Positions 1 to 12,000 of a stretch of 64,000 bases of DNA are shown here, piece after piece. Numbering within the stretch: the stretch's first letter is position 1; each line of letters starts with the position of its first letter. The translations under genes were made by a program, and so were the position numbers. A model generated the notes under the pieces. The model saw only the letters and a program-made list of their open reading frames with translations. It was not told the origin of the DNA and searched no databases. Source of the stretch: Bugula neritina (Eukaryota > Bryozoa > Gymnolaemata > Cheilostomatida > Bugulidae); NCBI GenBank assembly GCA_964035545.1, contig OZ037771.1, positions 13,148,980-13,212,979 of the forward strand, read 5' to 3'.

Positions 1-56
1 ATCTGAGAACTGATGCATCGACTCCACTGATTGGTTCATAGCTTTCTTGTTCCCAC
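1..56 (-). other. DCHS1: Dachsous exon 45, partial, cytoplasmic tail
   Basis: The acceptor AATTTAG lies at 57-63. The exon is open in exactly the phase left by exon 44 (one base, G) and encodes GNKKAMNQSVESMHQFSD up to the window edge. Its presence shows that the donor at 440/441 is used and that the protein continues outside the window. Confidence 0.72.
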
Positions 57-3000
57 CTAAATTATTAACTTATATACAGGTTCTATATGCAAATGGAATG
101 CACTGGATTATAAACAAATCATTCTGGCATTTAACATGTAAAGATACTGTACTGCTGATTTCCCATCTAGCCCGACTCACCTATAGTCACATACTGTCTT
201 ACTCACCTATAGTCACATACTGCCCGACTCACCTATAGTCACATACTGTCTGACTCACCTATAGTCACATACTGTCTTACTCACCTATAGTCACATACTG
301 TCTGACTCACCTATAGTCACATACTGTCTGACTCACCTATAGTGATACACTGTCTGACTCACCTATAGTCACATACTGTCTGACTCACCTATAGTCACAT
401 ACTGTCTGACTCACCTATAGTCACATACTGTCTTACTCACCTATAGTCTTGTGGTCTATCCCAAGTCTAGCCAAGTATTCCTGGTGGTTGCTAGCGGAAT
501 GTTCGCTTATTGTGTCAGTGTCTCTCTGTATTCCACTGTCGGGCATCATCTTAGCCCTCTGGTGAACGTGTAGAGGTACTGTATTTATAGCAGTGATCTC
601 TTCGTCTCCCTCATCGTCGTCAAATTCGGCTGAGCCCCGCCCACTCGACGCACACTGAGATCTGCAATCAGAACACAAAGTTAACAACTCAAACGTCTGT
701 TAAGTTATTTACAGAAATTCAACACTTGAAGTTTCAGTTGATAGAAAATGTAGAAGTTGCTTCACAAATCACCGAGTGACCAACAAACTATCAACTAGTA
801 CTGCATACGGAGCAGGTGATGATTGCTGTCTTGCACTATGAGGTTAGACTGTGAACTGCATAGATAGCCTAAGTACCTGTCAGTGTCATGTGAAGTACCA
901 TACGGAGGGTATGAGCCGTACGGAGGGGGTGCCGTAGAAATAATCCTGCCATACGTATCTGCTCTACCGATACTGTCCATGTTGTGGGGCTGGGTGAGCA
1001 CGGCATTCTGGGGCTCTCTCTTCACATTCTGGCACATTCTCATCCTCATCACTACCACCACTATGACCAGCACTATCACAGCTAGACACACCACTGTGAT
1101 TATGATGATCATATCTCGCATGTTGGGACCTGATGGAAGAGGCAACACCACAGTAGAACACAGTAAGACACGAAGGGGGGTAGGATGGAGGGTAAAAAGT
1201 GTGTTTTGATGTCGATACTGGTAAAACAAATTAATTGAAACCTTGCAAAAATCCCGTATAAAGAATAGACCGAGTAAACTTGTCATTACCTTTCTGAGTG
1301 CCGGGGGCGGCTGTAATGCCCGCCGCGCCTCCCCCAGGCAACACAATGGTAACTTCAGTCACGCTGTACTGAGAGTCAGCCTTGCCACTCCAAGCTTTGA
1401 TTAACAGTCTCTGATTCTCACTTAGAGCTCTTTTGTGTCGAGAGGAAGAAAGTTGCCGTGAGAGGTCTCGCTTCATTTGGCTAGACTTGGAGGGACTTGA
1501 AGAGAGGGGATTTTTGACGGCAATAACACCGCTTTCACGGCTCACATCTAAAGCACAAGTAGAAGAGTTGATACTCACTGTATTAGTATGACATGTACTC
1601 ACTGTGTTAGTATGACTATGTACTCACTGTATTAGTGTGACTATGTACTCACTGTGTTAGTATGACTATGTACTCACTGTATTAGTATGACTATGTACTC
1701 ACTGTGTTAGTATGACTATGTACTCACTGTGTTAGTATGACTATGTACTCACTGTATTAGTATAACTATGTACTCACTGTATTAGTATGACTATGTACTC
1801 ACTGTATTAGTGTGACTATGTACTCACTGTATTAGTATGACTATGTACTCACTGTATTAGTGTGACTATGTACTCGCTGTATTAGTATGACTATGTACTC
1901 ACTGTGTTAGTATGACTATGTACTCACTGTGTTAGTATGACTATGTACTCACTGAGTGTTTATTAAACTATTGACTATGAAATCTACTCACTGAAATAGT
2001 ACGAATCGTTGAGAAGGGTATACACCACTTTCCCGTAATCTCCGTCATCTGAATCGGTGGCCTTGACCTGTCCGATAATGTGACCAACAGGAGCCTTCGA
2101 TATATCCGGGATCTCAAACTTATAGCTGGGATGAGCGAAAACCGGGGCATGTTCATCGAACCTGAAGTCGAGTAGAGAACACAACATTAAAACTAGCCTG
2201 GGCTGCATTAGGTGTGAGGTTTGAGGAGCACTCCCAGCACCACCCTGTAGAAATTCTGTCTGATGTATGAAAGAAAGCTATGTATTGGAACATGTATAGG
2301 AAAACATCTTAAATGAACAAGAAAATTTCTCCCTTGGAAATTAGTTGTCCACTGGGCCATAAAATCAAAACGTAAACTATAGTAAGAATAAAACATGGAG
2401 CATTGAGATATAAACTAAATACTTCTATCAAAAGTTACTAGCTCTAACGTGAAATGATTAGTGGAACTGTAGCACAAGCAGGAAGAATTAAACCGCACAT
2501 AAAGTTTTGAATTAAAATTGAAAAATCAAAGGAGCTATTTCCAAATCGAATGAACACTTAGTTTTACAAGAGCACACAGTTGAGAAAGTTCATCTATACT
2601 GTAGTACGCGGGCTTTGCTTATTTTTGCAACCAGACGAGATGTATTAATGATGAAAGGTTTTGGAAAAGTATCACAACAAGGGTTTGAAATCAGGTAAAT
2701 CTTGGGATAGGCAATTATTAGGATTTTGAAAAAAATTAATCAATTCGCAGAATATTTTGGCAAGATTAAAAAGTTAAAAAAATTTGTACGTAATTTAATT
2801 CAGAATTCAGATCTAGCAGCTACTACAGATGTACTCAAACAGCAGATAAAAAAAGATTCTTCAAAATGACTACTAAATGGAGTTTAAGAAAAGACTCGTG
2901 CCTACCTTGTTTCCACTTTAGCGATTTGCACACTGAAATTACACGGTGAAATATGAGAAGAAAGAAACAATTTCAACATAAAATAAAACATGTCAGAAAA

Positions 3001-6000
3001 ACATAGTTTGCCAGCGCTAACTAACCTCAATATTTGTATTTGTGCTTGGACTACGACAGTGTTTCCTCCAGCGTCTGAGGCCGACACATTGAAAGTGTAG
3101 GCCTTCTTTCCGGCATAGCTGAACTCAATGGCTGTGCTGACAACCCCAGTCTGGGGGTCTATCTTGAAGTTGGGGGCATCTGCCCCGAATATCCTGTACT
3201 CTAAGACTCCATATCTGTAAGAATATGCAAGATGGTACAACTCTCTCATTTTTTTAAAGTGGCAAAGTCTAGTACAGGGGTGCATATACATGCGTACTTA
3301 GTTTAGTACATGTGTACTTAGCTCAGTACATGTGTACTTAGCTCAGTACATGTGTACTTAGTTCAGTACATGCGTACTTAGTTTAGTACATGTGTACTTA
3401 GCTCAGTACATGTGTACTTAGTTCAGTACATGTGCACTTAGTTCAGTACATGTGCACTCAGTTTAGTACTTACTTGCCAGCATCCTCATCTACCGCTCTA
3501 GCAGTGAAAACTTTGGTGCCGGAGTCTTGTTTCTCCTTCACCGTCTCCAAGTACATGAGAGAGAGAAACCTCGGTTTATTGTCGTTGATATCCGACACGT
3601 TTATAAGACATGTGGCAAGCGCAGACTGCCTTGGATTTCCCGAATCCGTTGCTCGCACCTGAGAAATGAATTCACAATGCAACCCCTGCGAAACCTCAAC
3701 AATAACACGCTTGGTGCAAATTTCACAGAAAAGAATTTTCAATACAAAATTTCCTTTGGTCAAAGAGTAAAGTTCACCGAGTTTTTTAGCATTATGAAAG
3801 CTACTTGCCAAAACTATTGTCCTGTGATAATTTTCTCAGCACACTTTCAATGTGCAGTCAATTGAAATATTTAATCTTTTAGTTATCTGTGTTTACTTTT
3901 AATAAAAAATTATTCAAGAGGGTGCTAAATATATTATTATTATTAAAAAGTGCCCCCCCCCCCTCCATCAATTCGAGTTCAATTTGCAATCAACTAAAAC
4001 TCAGTACTTTTTTAAAAAGGTATAAACGCACCACTAGAGACTTTTTGGTCTTAGAATATTACCTGTAGCCTGTGATCTTGCTTAGTGTCATAATCGAGTG
4101 TCTTAGCGGGAGCCAGGCTAATCACACCCGTCTGCTGGTTTATCTGGAAGAGACCGTCATCGTTACCGGATGTGATCATGAACTCTATGACGGCGTTATC
4201 ACCAATATCCTTGTCAGTCGCCTGCACTTGGAGAATCTCGGAGCCAGCTGTGGACATACAGACAGTATTCAAATAACAGTATAGAACTCATAATTTCTGT
4301 TGTTTACAGACAGACGTACAGACAGACATACAGACAGACATCTCTTTATATCAAACCATCACATCTACCACAGATTGCATTTACCTGTTATATTTTCTGG
4401 TACATTGGCTTGTATGAGGGGTACTTTAGAAATCGGATCAACTGGCATGTCAGGATTAGAGAAAACGGGAGGCCAGTCGTTGAAATCATCAACTGAGATG
4501 GTCACCTAAAACAAACATTCATTAATGTTACAAGAACTACTAACAATAGAACAGAAACTTGAAAGCCCAAACATACCAAAAGAATAACATCATTTTTTTC
4601 CCTAGATATTTGGACAAGTTTGAAATCAGCTTGTCTTTATGGAACAATTTTCTTTTGTGCTTAAAAATTAAAATGTAGCAGAAAGAGAATCTGAAAAGAC
4701 ATGTTATATAGGACCAAAGGGGTGGAGAGAGACTGAGCAGAGGGGAGAGAGACTGAGCAGAGGGGGAGAGAGACTGGCCAGAGAGGGACCGAGCAGAGGA
4801 AAACTGACCAGAGTGGTGGTGTTGCGGGAAGGAGTGCCTCCGTCTGCTGCCATGATGGTCAGCTGATAAGTGTCCACAGACTCACGGTCCAACTCGTTCT
4901 TCAAGACAATGCTGCCGATGTTGACTTCCTGGTTCTCGATGCTGAACATGTTGTCTTCGTTACCTCCGACAATAAAGAACTCGATTCTCTTGTTGTCAGG
5001 GCTGTCGTCTGCGTCGGATGCCGAGAGAGACAGCACAGTCACACCTGAAAGTGGTGAGTCACACATTACATGGCGGCCATCTTGGTGCCTTGAAACTCGA
5101 CGCCAAGCAAGTTGTTATGGCGGAGTGAAACACTCTATTGAAGTGGCTCTTTCTAGTAATCACTCTATATATACTATTTACCTCATTCATTGTATCAAAT
5201 ATATAAACTTTTGAACAAAACTCTATAACGAATGCTGGAACTATAAAACTATAAATAAAATCTTCCAAATGCGATAAACTTATCAAATAAATCAATCTTT
5301 CTAGAAAATTCTCTCGACGTACCGATTTCCTCATCTTCTGGCACGGAATGGCTAAAACTCTGAGAGACAGAGAAGACTGGAGCGTAGTTGTTGATGTCCT
5401 TGATGTGAATCTGCACAAAGACGAGGGCATTCAGCTCGGGGGTACCTGAAATAGAGCACCAGAGAGGTGAATAGCTGTAGCACGGCATATGTCATATATC
5501 ATATATGTATTAGTTACATTCTATAGCATATATATATAGCTGACACAGTAAAGTATACACTGCACTGAAGTAAAGACACACCTCCATCAGCTGCCTTGAT
5601 GGCCAGGTTAACAACAGCCTTCTCAGTAGAGTATATTATTTCTCTGCGGTTGAAAATCCACCCGGAAGACATGTTCATGTAGAAATCATCTGCCCCTGTG
5701 CCTTGCAAACTGTACCGGATTTTTCCATTTAGCCCTGAATCCTTATCAGTAGCCTGGACCTGCACCACGGGGGAGTTAGGGGGCATCAACTCCTCAATAA
5801 ACACCTAAAAGCATTGGAACTCAGTCACTGACCAGAAGCAAAGGCCTGTTTAGCTGCATTCCAATCTCATTATACCACAACACGGGGGCGACCAGCCGGC
5901 GCCCCGCAAAGTGAATACAGATTCTAGAGAACTCACCTCATACGCAGACTCATTGAACTGCGGCGCGTTGTCGTTCTCGTCTGTCACGCCGACAAACAGA

Positions 6001-9000
6001 GTGCCGGGAACTACAGTGACAGAGTCGTTGGCGATGAGACGGAGAGTGTAGGAGCTGACCAGCTCGTGGTCCAACTCCCGCGCCAGAGTTATCCTTCCGG
6101 TCAGGTGGTCGATACTGAACACACTGTCGGGGTTACCTCCCCTGGCGAAGTCGTAGGTGATGGCGGGGTAACTGTCTTGGTCTAGGGCTGAGACGACATA
6201 CACTTGCTGACCAACCTGCATGTCTACAGAGAGAAACAGCCCAATATATATGTAATATTGTGTGTTCTTGCAGAAGACATCTTTGTAGGTCATGTGATAT
6301 AATGTAATTATTCATCGTGTTTTATTGAAGTAGTAAGTAAGTAATGAAAGGCTGAGGAATGATAAACCAGTTAACTGACAAAGAGTAAATTATTTACAAC
6401 AGAGTGATAACACACCTTCTTTGATCATCACTGGATTGTCAGCTTGATGACTCCGTAAGTTAGTGAAAGTTGGGGGGTTGTCGTTAGCGTCCCGTATTGT
6501 AACTCGTAGTATTGTACTTCCGGAAAGTGAGGGCGTCCCTTTGTCCTGGGCTATTACGGTGGCTCTGATTTGAGAGATAGTTTCTCGGTCTACTTTGCGT
6601 GCCAGACGGACAATTCCAGTCTTGGGACCAATGTGAAGATAGTCTGCTTTCTCGCCCTGAAATCACACGTGATTAAAAGAATGATTCACATACACATTAG
6701 TGGCTGAACAGACAGACTAGTTGAGCTGTATGATAATTTACCTGCAGTCTGTATTCGATGTCTTTGTTTGGTGGTGTGCCATCTTTGTCTGTAGCCTGTA
6801 CTTGGGCTATATATGTGGTTATGTCGGCTGACTCGTCTATGACGCCCTGATAGCGCTCAGCTGGGAACGTCGGGGCGTTGTCGTTCTTGTCGAGTACATT
6901 GATCCAGACAGTGCAGTAGTCCGTGTCTCTGGAAGAACAAGTGTTGAGTCATTAGACTACTACTACTACTAGTACTAGCAGTAGTACTACTACTACTAGT
7001 CACTGCTAGTAGTAGTAGTACTACTAGTAGTACTACTTTTAGTACTACTACTACTACTACTAGTACTACTACTGCTATTGCTACTAGCACTACTGCTACT
7101 AGCACTACTGCTGCTAGCACTGCTGCTGATGCTGCTACTACTACTACTAGTACTACTACTGCTACTAGCACTACTACTAGTACTACTATTACTACTGCTA
7201 CTAGCACTACTGCTACTACTACTACTCACTCTCCACTGACTGCCACCACAACCACTCTGTATCTCTGTGTATTCTCAAAGTTCAATTTTGAAGGATCAGA
7301 CACCCTGATCTCTCCAGACGTAGTGCCAATACTGAAGGGGTTGCTGTTCTCTGACACATCATTAGACATCGAGTAGAACACTGGTGCATTATTTGACACG
7401 TCAGTGTGGGAGGCTCGCAGAGTTAGTACCTGAAGGGAGAAGTAATTTATAGCTTGTTGTGTTATCTTATGCACATTATACTGAATGTACGGCATATACT
7501 GATATATATACAACACCTTCGCTTTACATCCAGGGAAGTAACTCAATTCAACTGGCTTAACTCAAACCAACTAACGTTCTGAAGATGCTCTATTAGATCT
7601 GCTACTTCCGTTAATATTTTAGAATTTAAATAGCTAAAATTTCAATATTTACTGCGTCACCCATTGCTCATTGGTATATATTCTATAGCATAACATAGTT
7701 AGTATATTAGCCTCAGCTTTTAAGGCACTTACCAGAGCATTGGACCGGGCGTCCTCCTCCACGTCTTTGTGATACGAACTGCTGAGAAACTTGAACGTCT
7801 GCTGTCCACTAGCAGAACCAACTCTTATCTCCACATAGCCTTCGCTGTACAGCTGAGGGGTGCCTCTGTCAGTAGCCCGCACTTTCAGTCGCTGAACATC
7901 TGACACTCCAACTAGACTTTGCTTCACCTGTAACCCCACAGTACTAGTCTTATCAGGTGATGGACTAACAGACAGAATGCTAACAATGCTCTAAACAAAG
8001 ATCTCTACGCTTCACCACATGATGTCTATTTAGCTCAGATCTTCCAAGTATCGTAGATAGTGTAGAATGATCTCTTCATAGCAAGATCCTGAAACTAAAC
8101 AGACATATATTACTTGCCTTGACCTCTCCAGTTGGCAAGACTTTGAAGTAATCTCCCCCTTGCACTAGACTGAAGTCTATTTCACTGTTTGGGGTGCCAG
8201 CCTCATCACTGTCTGTCGCAGAGAGCTGTGAAAACATAACAGTATTTTGTAGTTCTGATCAGCTCACAGACGCCATTCAGAACAGAATCCAACAGCCTCC
8301 AATTTTACATACGATTCAGTGAGTGAGCAGGTATAGAAGGCTAGTCCTAGAATCACAGACTAGTACTACCTTTACCTGCCCATAATACTCGGCGAGTATC
8401 AACACGCTACACATACCTGCAGCACCAGCGACTCTATGGAGACCAGGGAAGTAATGTTCTTCTTGAAGGGAACTTCGTCGAACCTCGGCGCGTTGTCATT
8501 GATGTCTAGAATGGTGATTTCCACCCAGGCTTGCTTTGTTCGGGGATCATACTGAGCATTATCTTGCGCCGTCACTCTGAATGTGTACCGTGGCTTCTTC
8601 TCACGATCAAAGTATCTAGAAACAGGAAATGCCCCAGTCAACAAATCAACTCAGCTCAAGGTCATGCTAGCCTATAATAGGAGCCACACCCACATAGCTG
8701 CGTGTAGCCATGCCCATAGAGTTACCTGTAACCCCGCCCACAAAATAACAGCTGCAGGTACACGAAGCACGGACTCACCCAGCAGTAAGCGATGTGGTGA
8801 TAACTCCAGTCTCCATGTCCAGATGGAACTTTCCCTCTGTACCATCAGTCCCGTTGCTAGATATGTAGTACGTTATCTTGGAGTTATTTCCCTTGTCTTT
8901 ATCTGTAGCGGCTATTTCTAGAACCACAGACCCTGGTGTGACAGACTCGTTAATACTTGCTTTGTAAATGGCTCCGTTGTTGGTGAACTCTGGGTCATTG

Positions 9001-12000
9001 TCATTTGTATCCGAGATCTACAACCAAACGCCGAGTTGAGAAATATAGTGTGTTATCAATATATTTTATACGGAGACTAATATAAATCGCACCTACACAG
9101 AGAAATCTCACCTACACACAGAAATCTCACTCATACAGAAAAATCTCACCTACACGGACAGAAGTGACTTACACTGACAAAAGTGACTTACACTGACAGA
9201 AGTGACTTACTCTGACAGAAGTGACTTACAGTGATGATAACCGTGGTGTCGTTTCTCCTGGGGGGAACCCCATTGTCCCGAGCCTCCACCGTCAGCGTGT
9301 ACCTCTCCTGGTCCTCCCTGTCCAGCGACTTGGCGTATATTTTGCCGGTTTTGGGGTCTACGCTAAACTTCCTGTCAGCATCGCCTTCTGAAGATGAACA
9401 TGAAACCACTTTTGTCAACAGCAAAGTAAAGTAACTACTCATTAGCAGCCAATGTTTACGCACACCAGCCAATCGGCAAAGAGAAGAGAATTAATTAGCC
9501 TCTCATGCATGCCGAGACATAAGATACCATAAAGCAATGCATTCATAAGGCAAATGTTCGATGCATAAGCAATGATAAACCCTTATTTCTAGCAAGAGAA
9601 CCCAAAGCAGATGCTTTTCATGCAGAGGCAGCATTCGCTGGCAGCATGCAGCGGCAGCATACCAGAAGAAAGTCAGCGGCACTTCTCAGCACAACCTGCA
9701 TGCCATTACGAGCTTGAAATAGTTAAAAAGAACTTCAAACTTAAATGCATTACATCTATTGTATTAGTAGAGATGAGCATGCATGAGATGAGTCAGCTGC
9801 TGGCTACGCTGCCGATCAGAGATGGTAAATCAGTGGATATAATCAAATGGAATCATTTTGATGGGCAGAATCACAGCTAATGGAGCAAGAAGCATTGAAA
9901 TGTATGAAGAAGGCAGGTATTTGGGTATTTACCGTTGATTCTTGGGGAGGAGAGAGTCTTCTGGGCTAAGACATCTGTATATACCAATCAGTTATTGCAT
10001 TTGTATTTATATACATTGTGAAGTACATTACATGTTATTGCACAGACCGAATGCTAACTACTAGAATTTAGTTCTTCTTGACATCAAAAATATAGCGAAT
10101 AAAGAATTACTGCTCTCTACACACACTACTTTATCCATATATCTGTGTTGGGCAATATTCAGTAAGTTAGTTACTGACAGAGGTATGAATCAATTCTATA
10201 AAATTCCACTACACACTACACTGAGTTCAACCAATAGTTTACCTGTTATTGAGTATGTTTATCATTGAGCTCTATGAATAGTTTACCTGTTATTGAGTAC
10301 GTTATCATCGCATTGCGACCTTCGTCATCATCTTGAGCAACAACTTGAAAAATGGAGGTATTGCCATCACGGAGATTTTCCGGAACTGTTTGGAAAAATT
10401 GTCGGTGCAAGAAATATGGAGTGTGATCGTTGACGTCGTTGACGTTAATAGTAACCGTGCACCAGTCGTACAGCTTGGGGTAGGCATTGTCGTGAACGTA
10501 CGCTGAAAATAATTTATGTATGTAGGTTTTTGTATGAGATGAAAGACAACGTACATAGTAAATGTACATAGAAACTGTGCAATATCTATACAAGTGCAAC
10601 TTATCAGCAGTTTGGGAATCAGTTTTAATGACATAACAACTTTAGCAGAGCACCATTTTCATGAAATATATAACCCACTCTTAGCTATATATTTTATACT
10701 GAGCACCAATCGGTGTCCTCATATCCCTATAATACAGGAAGTGATGTCATATGGTAATACCAGAGAAAGTGTAAGAGCTTTTAGTTTCCCGGTCTAAAGG
10801 CGCGGTGGTCGTGATTTGTCCGTTGGCATCCACAACGAACAAGTCATCAGCGAGTCCGGGAGGAATGGTGTAGGTCAGCTGAGCGTTGGCTCCGGCATCT
10901 TCATCCGTAGCCAGAATTCTTACAACCTGAGCCGAGATATACCACAATGTCAAGGTCACGTGCAACAAATGTTATCACTGCGAAATCTCATCTGCTAAAT
11001 GAAGACAAAACCATGAAAAAAACTTCACACAACATATTTTTGCAGCCAACTGTGAAAACACATTCAATAGGCTAAATATATTCACCAGACAACCTTTCTA
11101 TGACAGAAACCGCGTGGAGGACTTACGGGTTGATGAGCCGTGAGCTCTTCATCCACACTGGCCACATACGTGCTGTTGGTGAACTTGGGGGCGTTGTCGT
11201 TAACATCTGTAACTGTGATGTATATAGTCTGGGTGAGGTGTTTAGGAGGGGTGCCGGTGTCTATAGCCTTCACGGACAGGTTGTATGTGGCCTGCTCCTC
11301 TCGGTCTAACATTTCTCTCAACTTCAACTCACCTAAAGTGTATTAAACCAGCATAGTCCAGTGTGTGGTTACAGTATACATGTATACAAACATACAAACG
11401 AAGTAGATCACAGGAAGTAGAGTACAGGAAGTAGACAACAGGAAGTATGACAAACCTGTGTCTCTGTTCAAATGGAACTTCCTGCCAGGATCGCCTGCTG
11501 TGATGGTGTATCTGATGGAGTCGTTCTTGTCAGCGTCTGTCGCTGCCACCAACATCACCGGGTAACCGACTTGTTCGTCCTCCGCTAAGTTGATCTGCAT
11601 GCGAGACGCGAACTTGGGCGTGTTGTCATTGACGTCCTTGACATTGATAATAACTGAGCATGTGCTGTGTCGTCTCTCAGTCACGTTGACTGCCTGGTCT
11701 AGAAAGAGACGAATATTGTGATAATATCAACATGTACACACGGTGCTTTGGAGGTCTGTATCACTGGAAGCTGGAGACTTGCTGACTCCAGACGTCGCCG
11801 AGTGGATGCAGTCAATCTCCAGGTTTGGAGTGTTTTGCATTTACAAAACAATGAAAATATCTTATACGATATTCCATATTATAGTCGAGTTCTGGTGATA
11901 AAGCTTAGACTAAGTGACTTAGACTTCAATTAGACTAAGTTCTGTTACCATGACAACTAAACCTAGGATCTATAAGCGAATGGTTTTTTATGAAGTTGGA

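Noticed and set aside
433-440. Stop codon as the natural end of Dachsous
   Set aside because: The stop lies inside GTGAGTAA directly after a donor, and an exon in the right phase begins at 56 after an acceptor.
883-1209. 108-residue plus-strand frame
   Set aside because: It is the antisense shadow of the Dachsous membrane-span exon.
6857-7229. Open frames of 77-116 residues, rich in valine or serine
   Set aside because: They are the triplet repeat of Dachsous intron 30 read in different frames; donor and acceptor on either side are in use.
9611-9880. 89-residue plus-strand frame in Dachsous intron 24
   Set aside because: No motif, no splice context and no family resemblance; probably chance.
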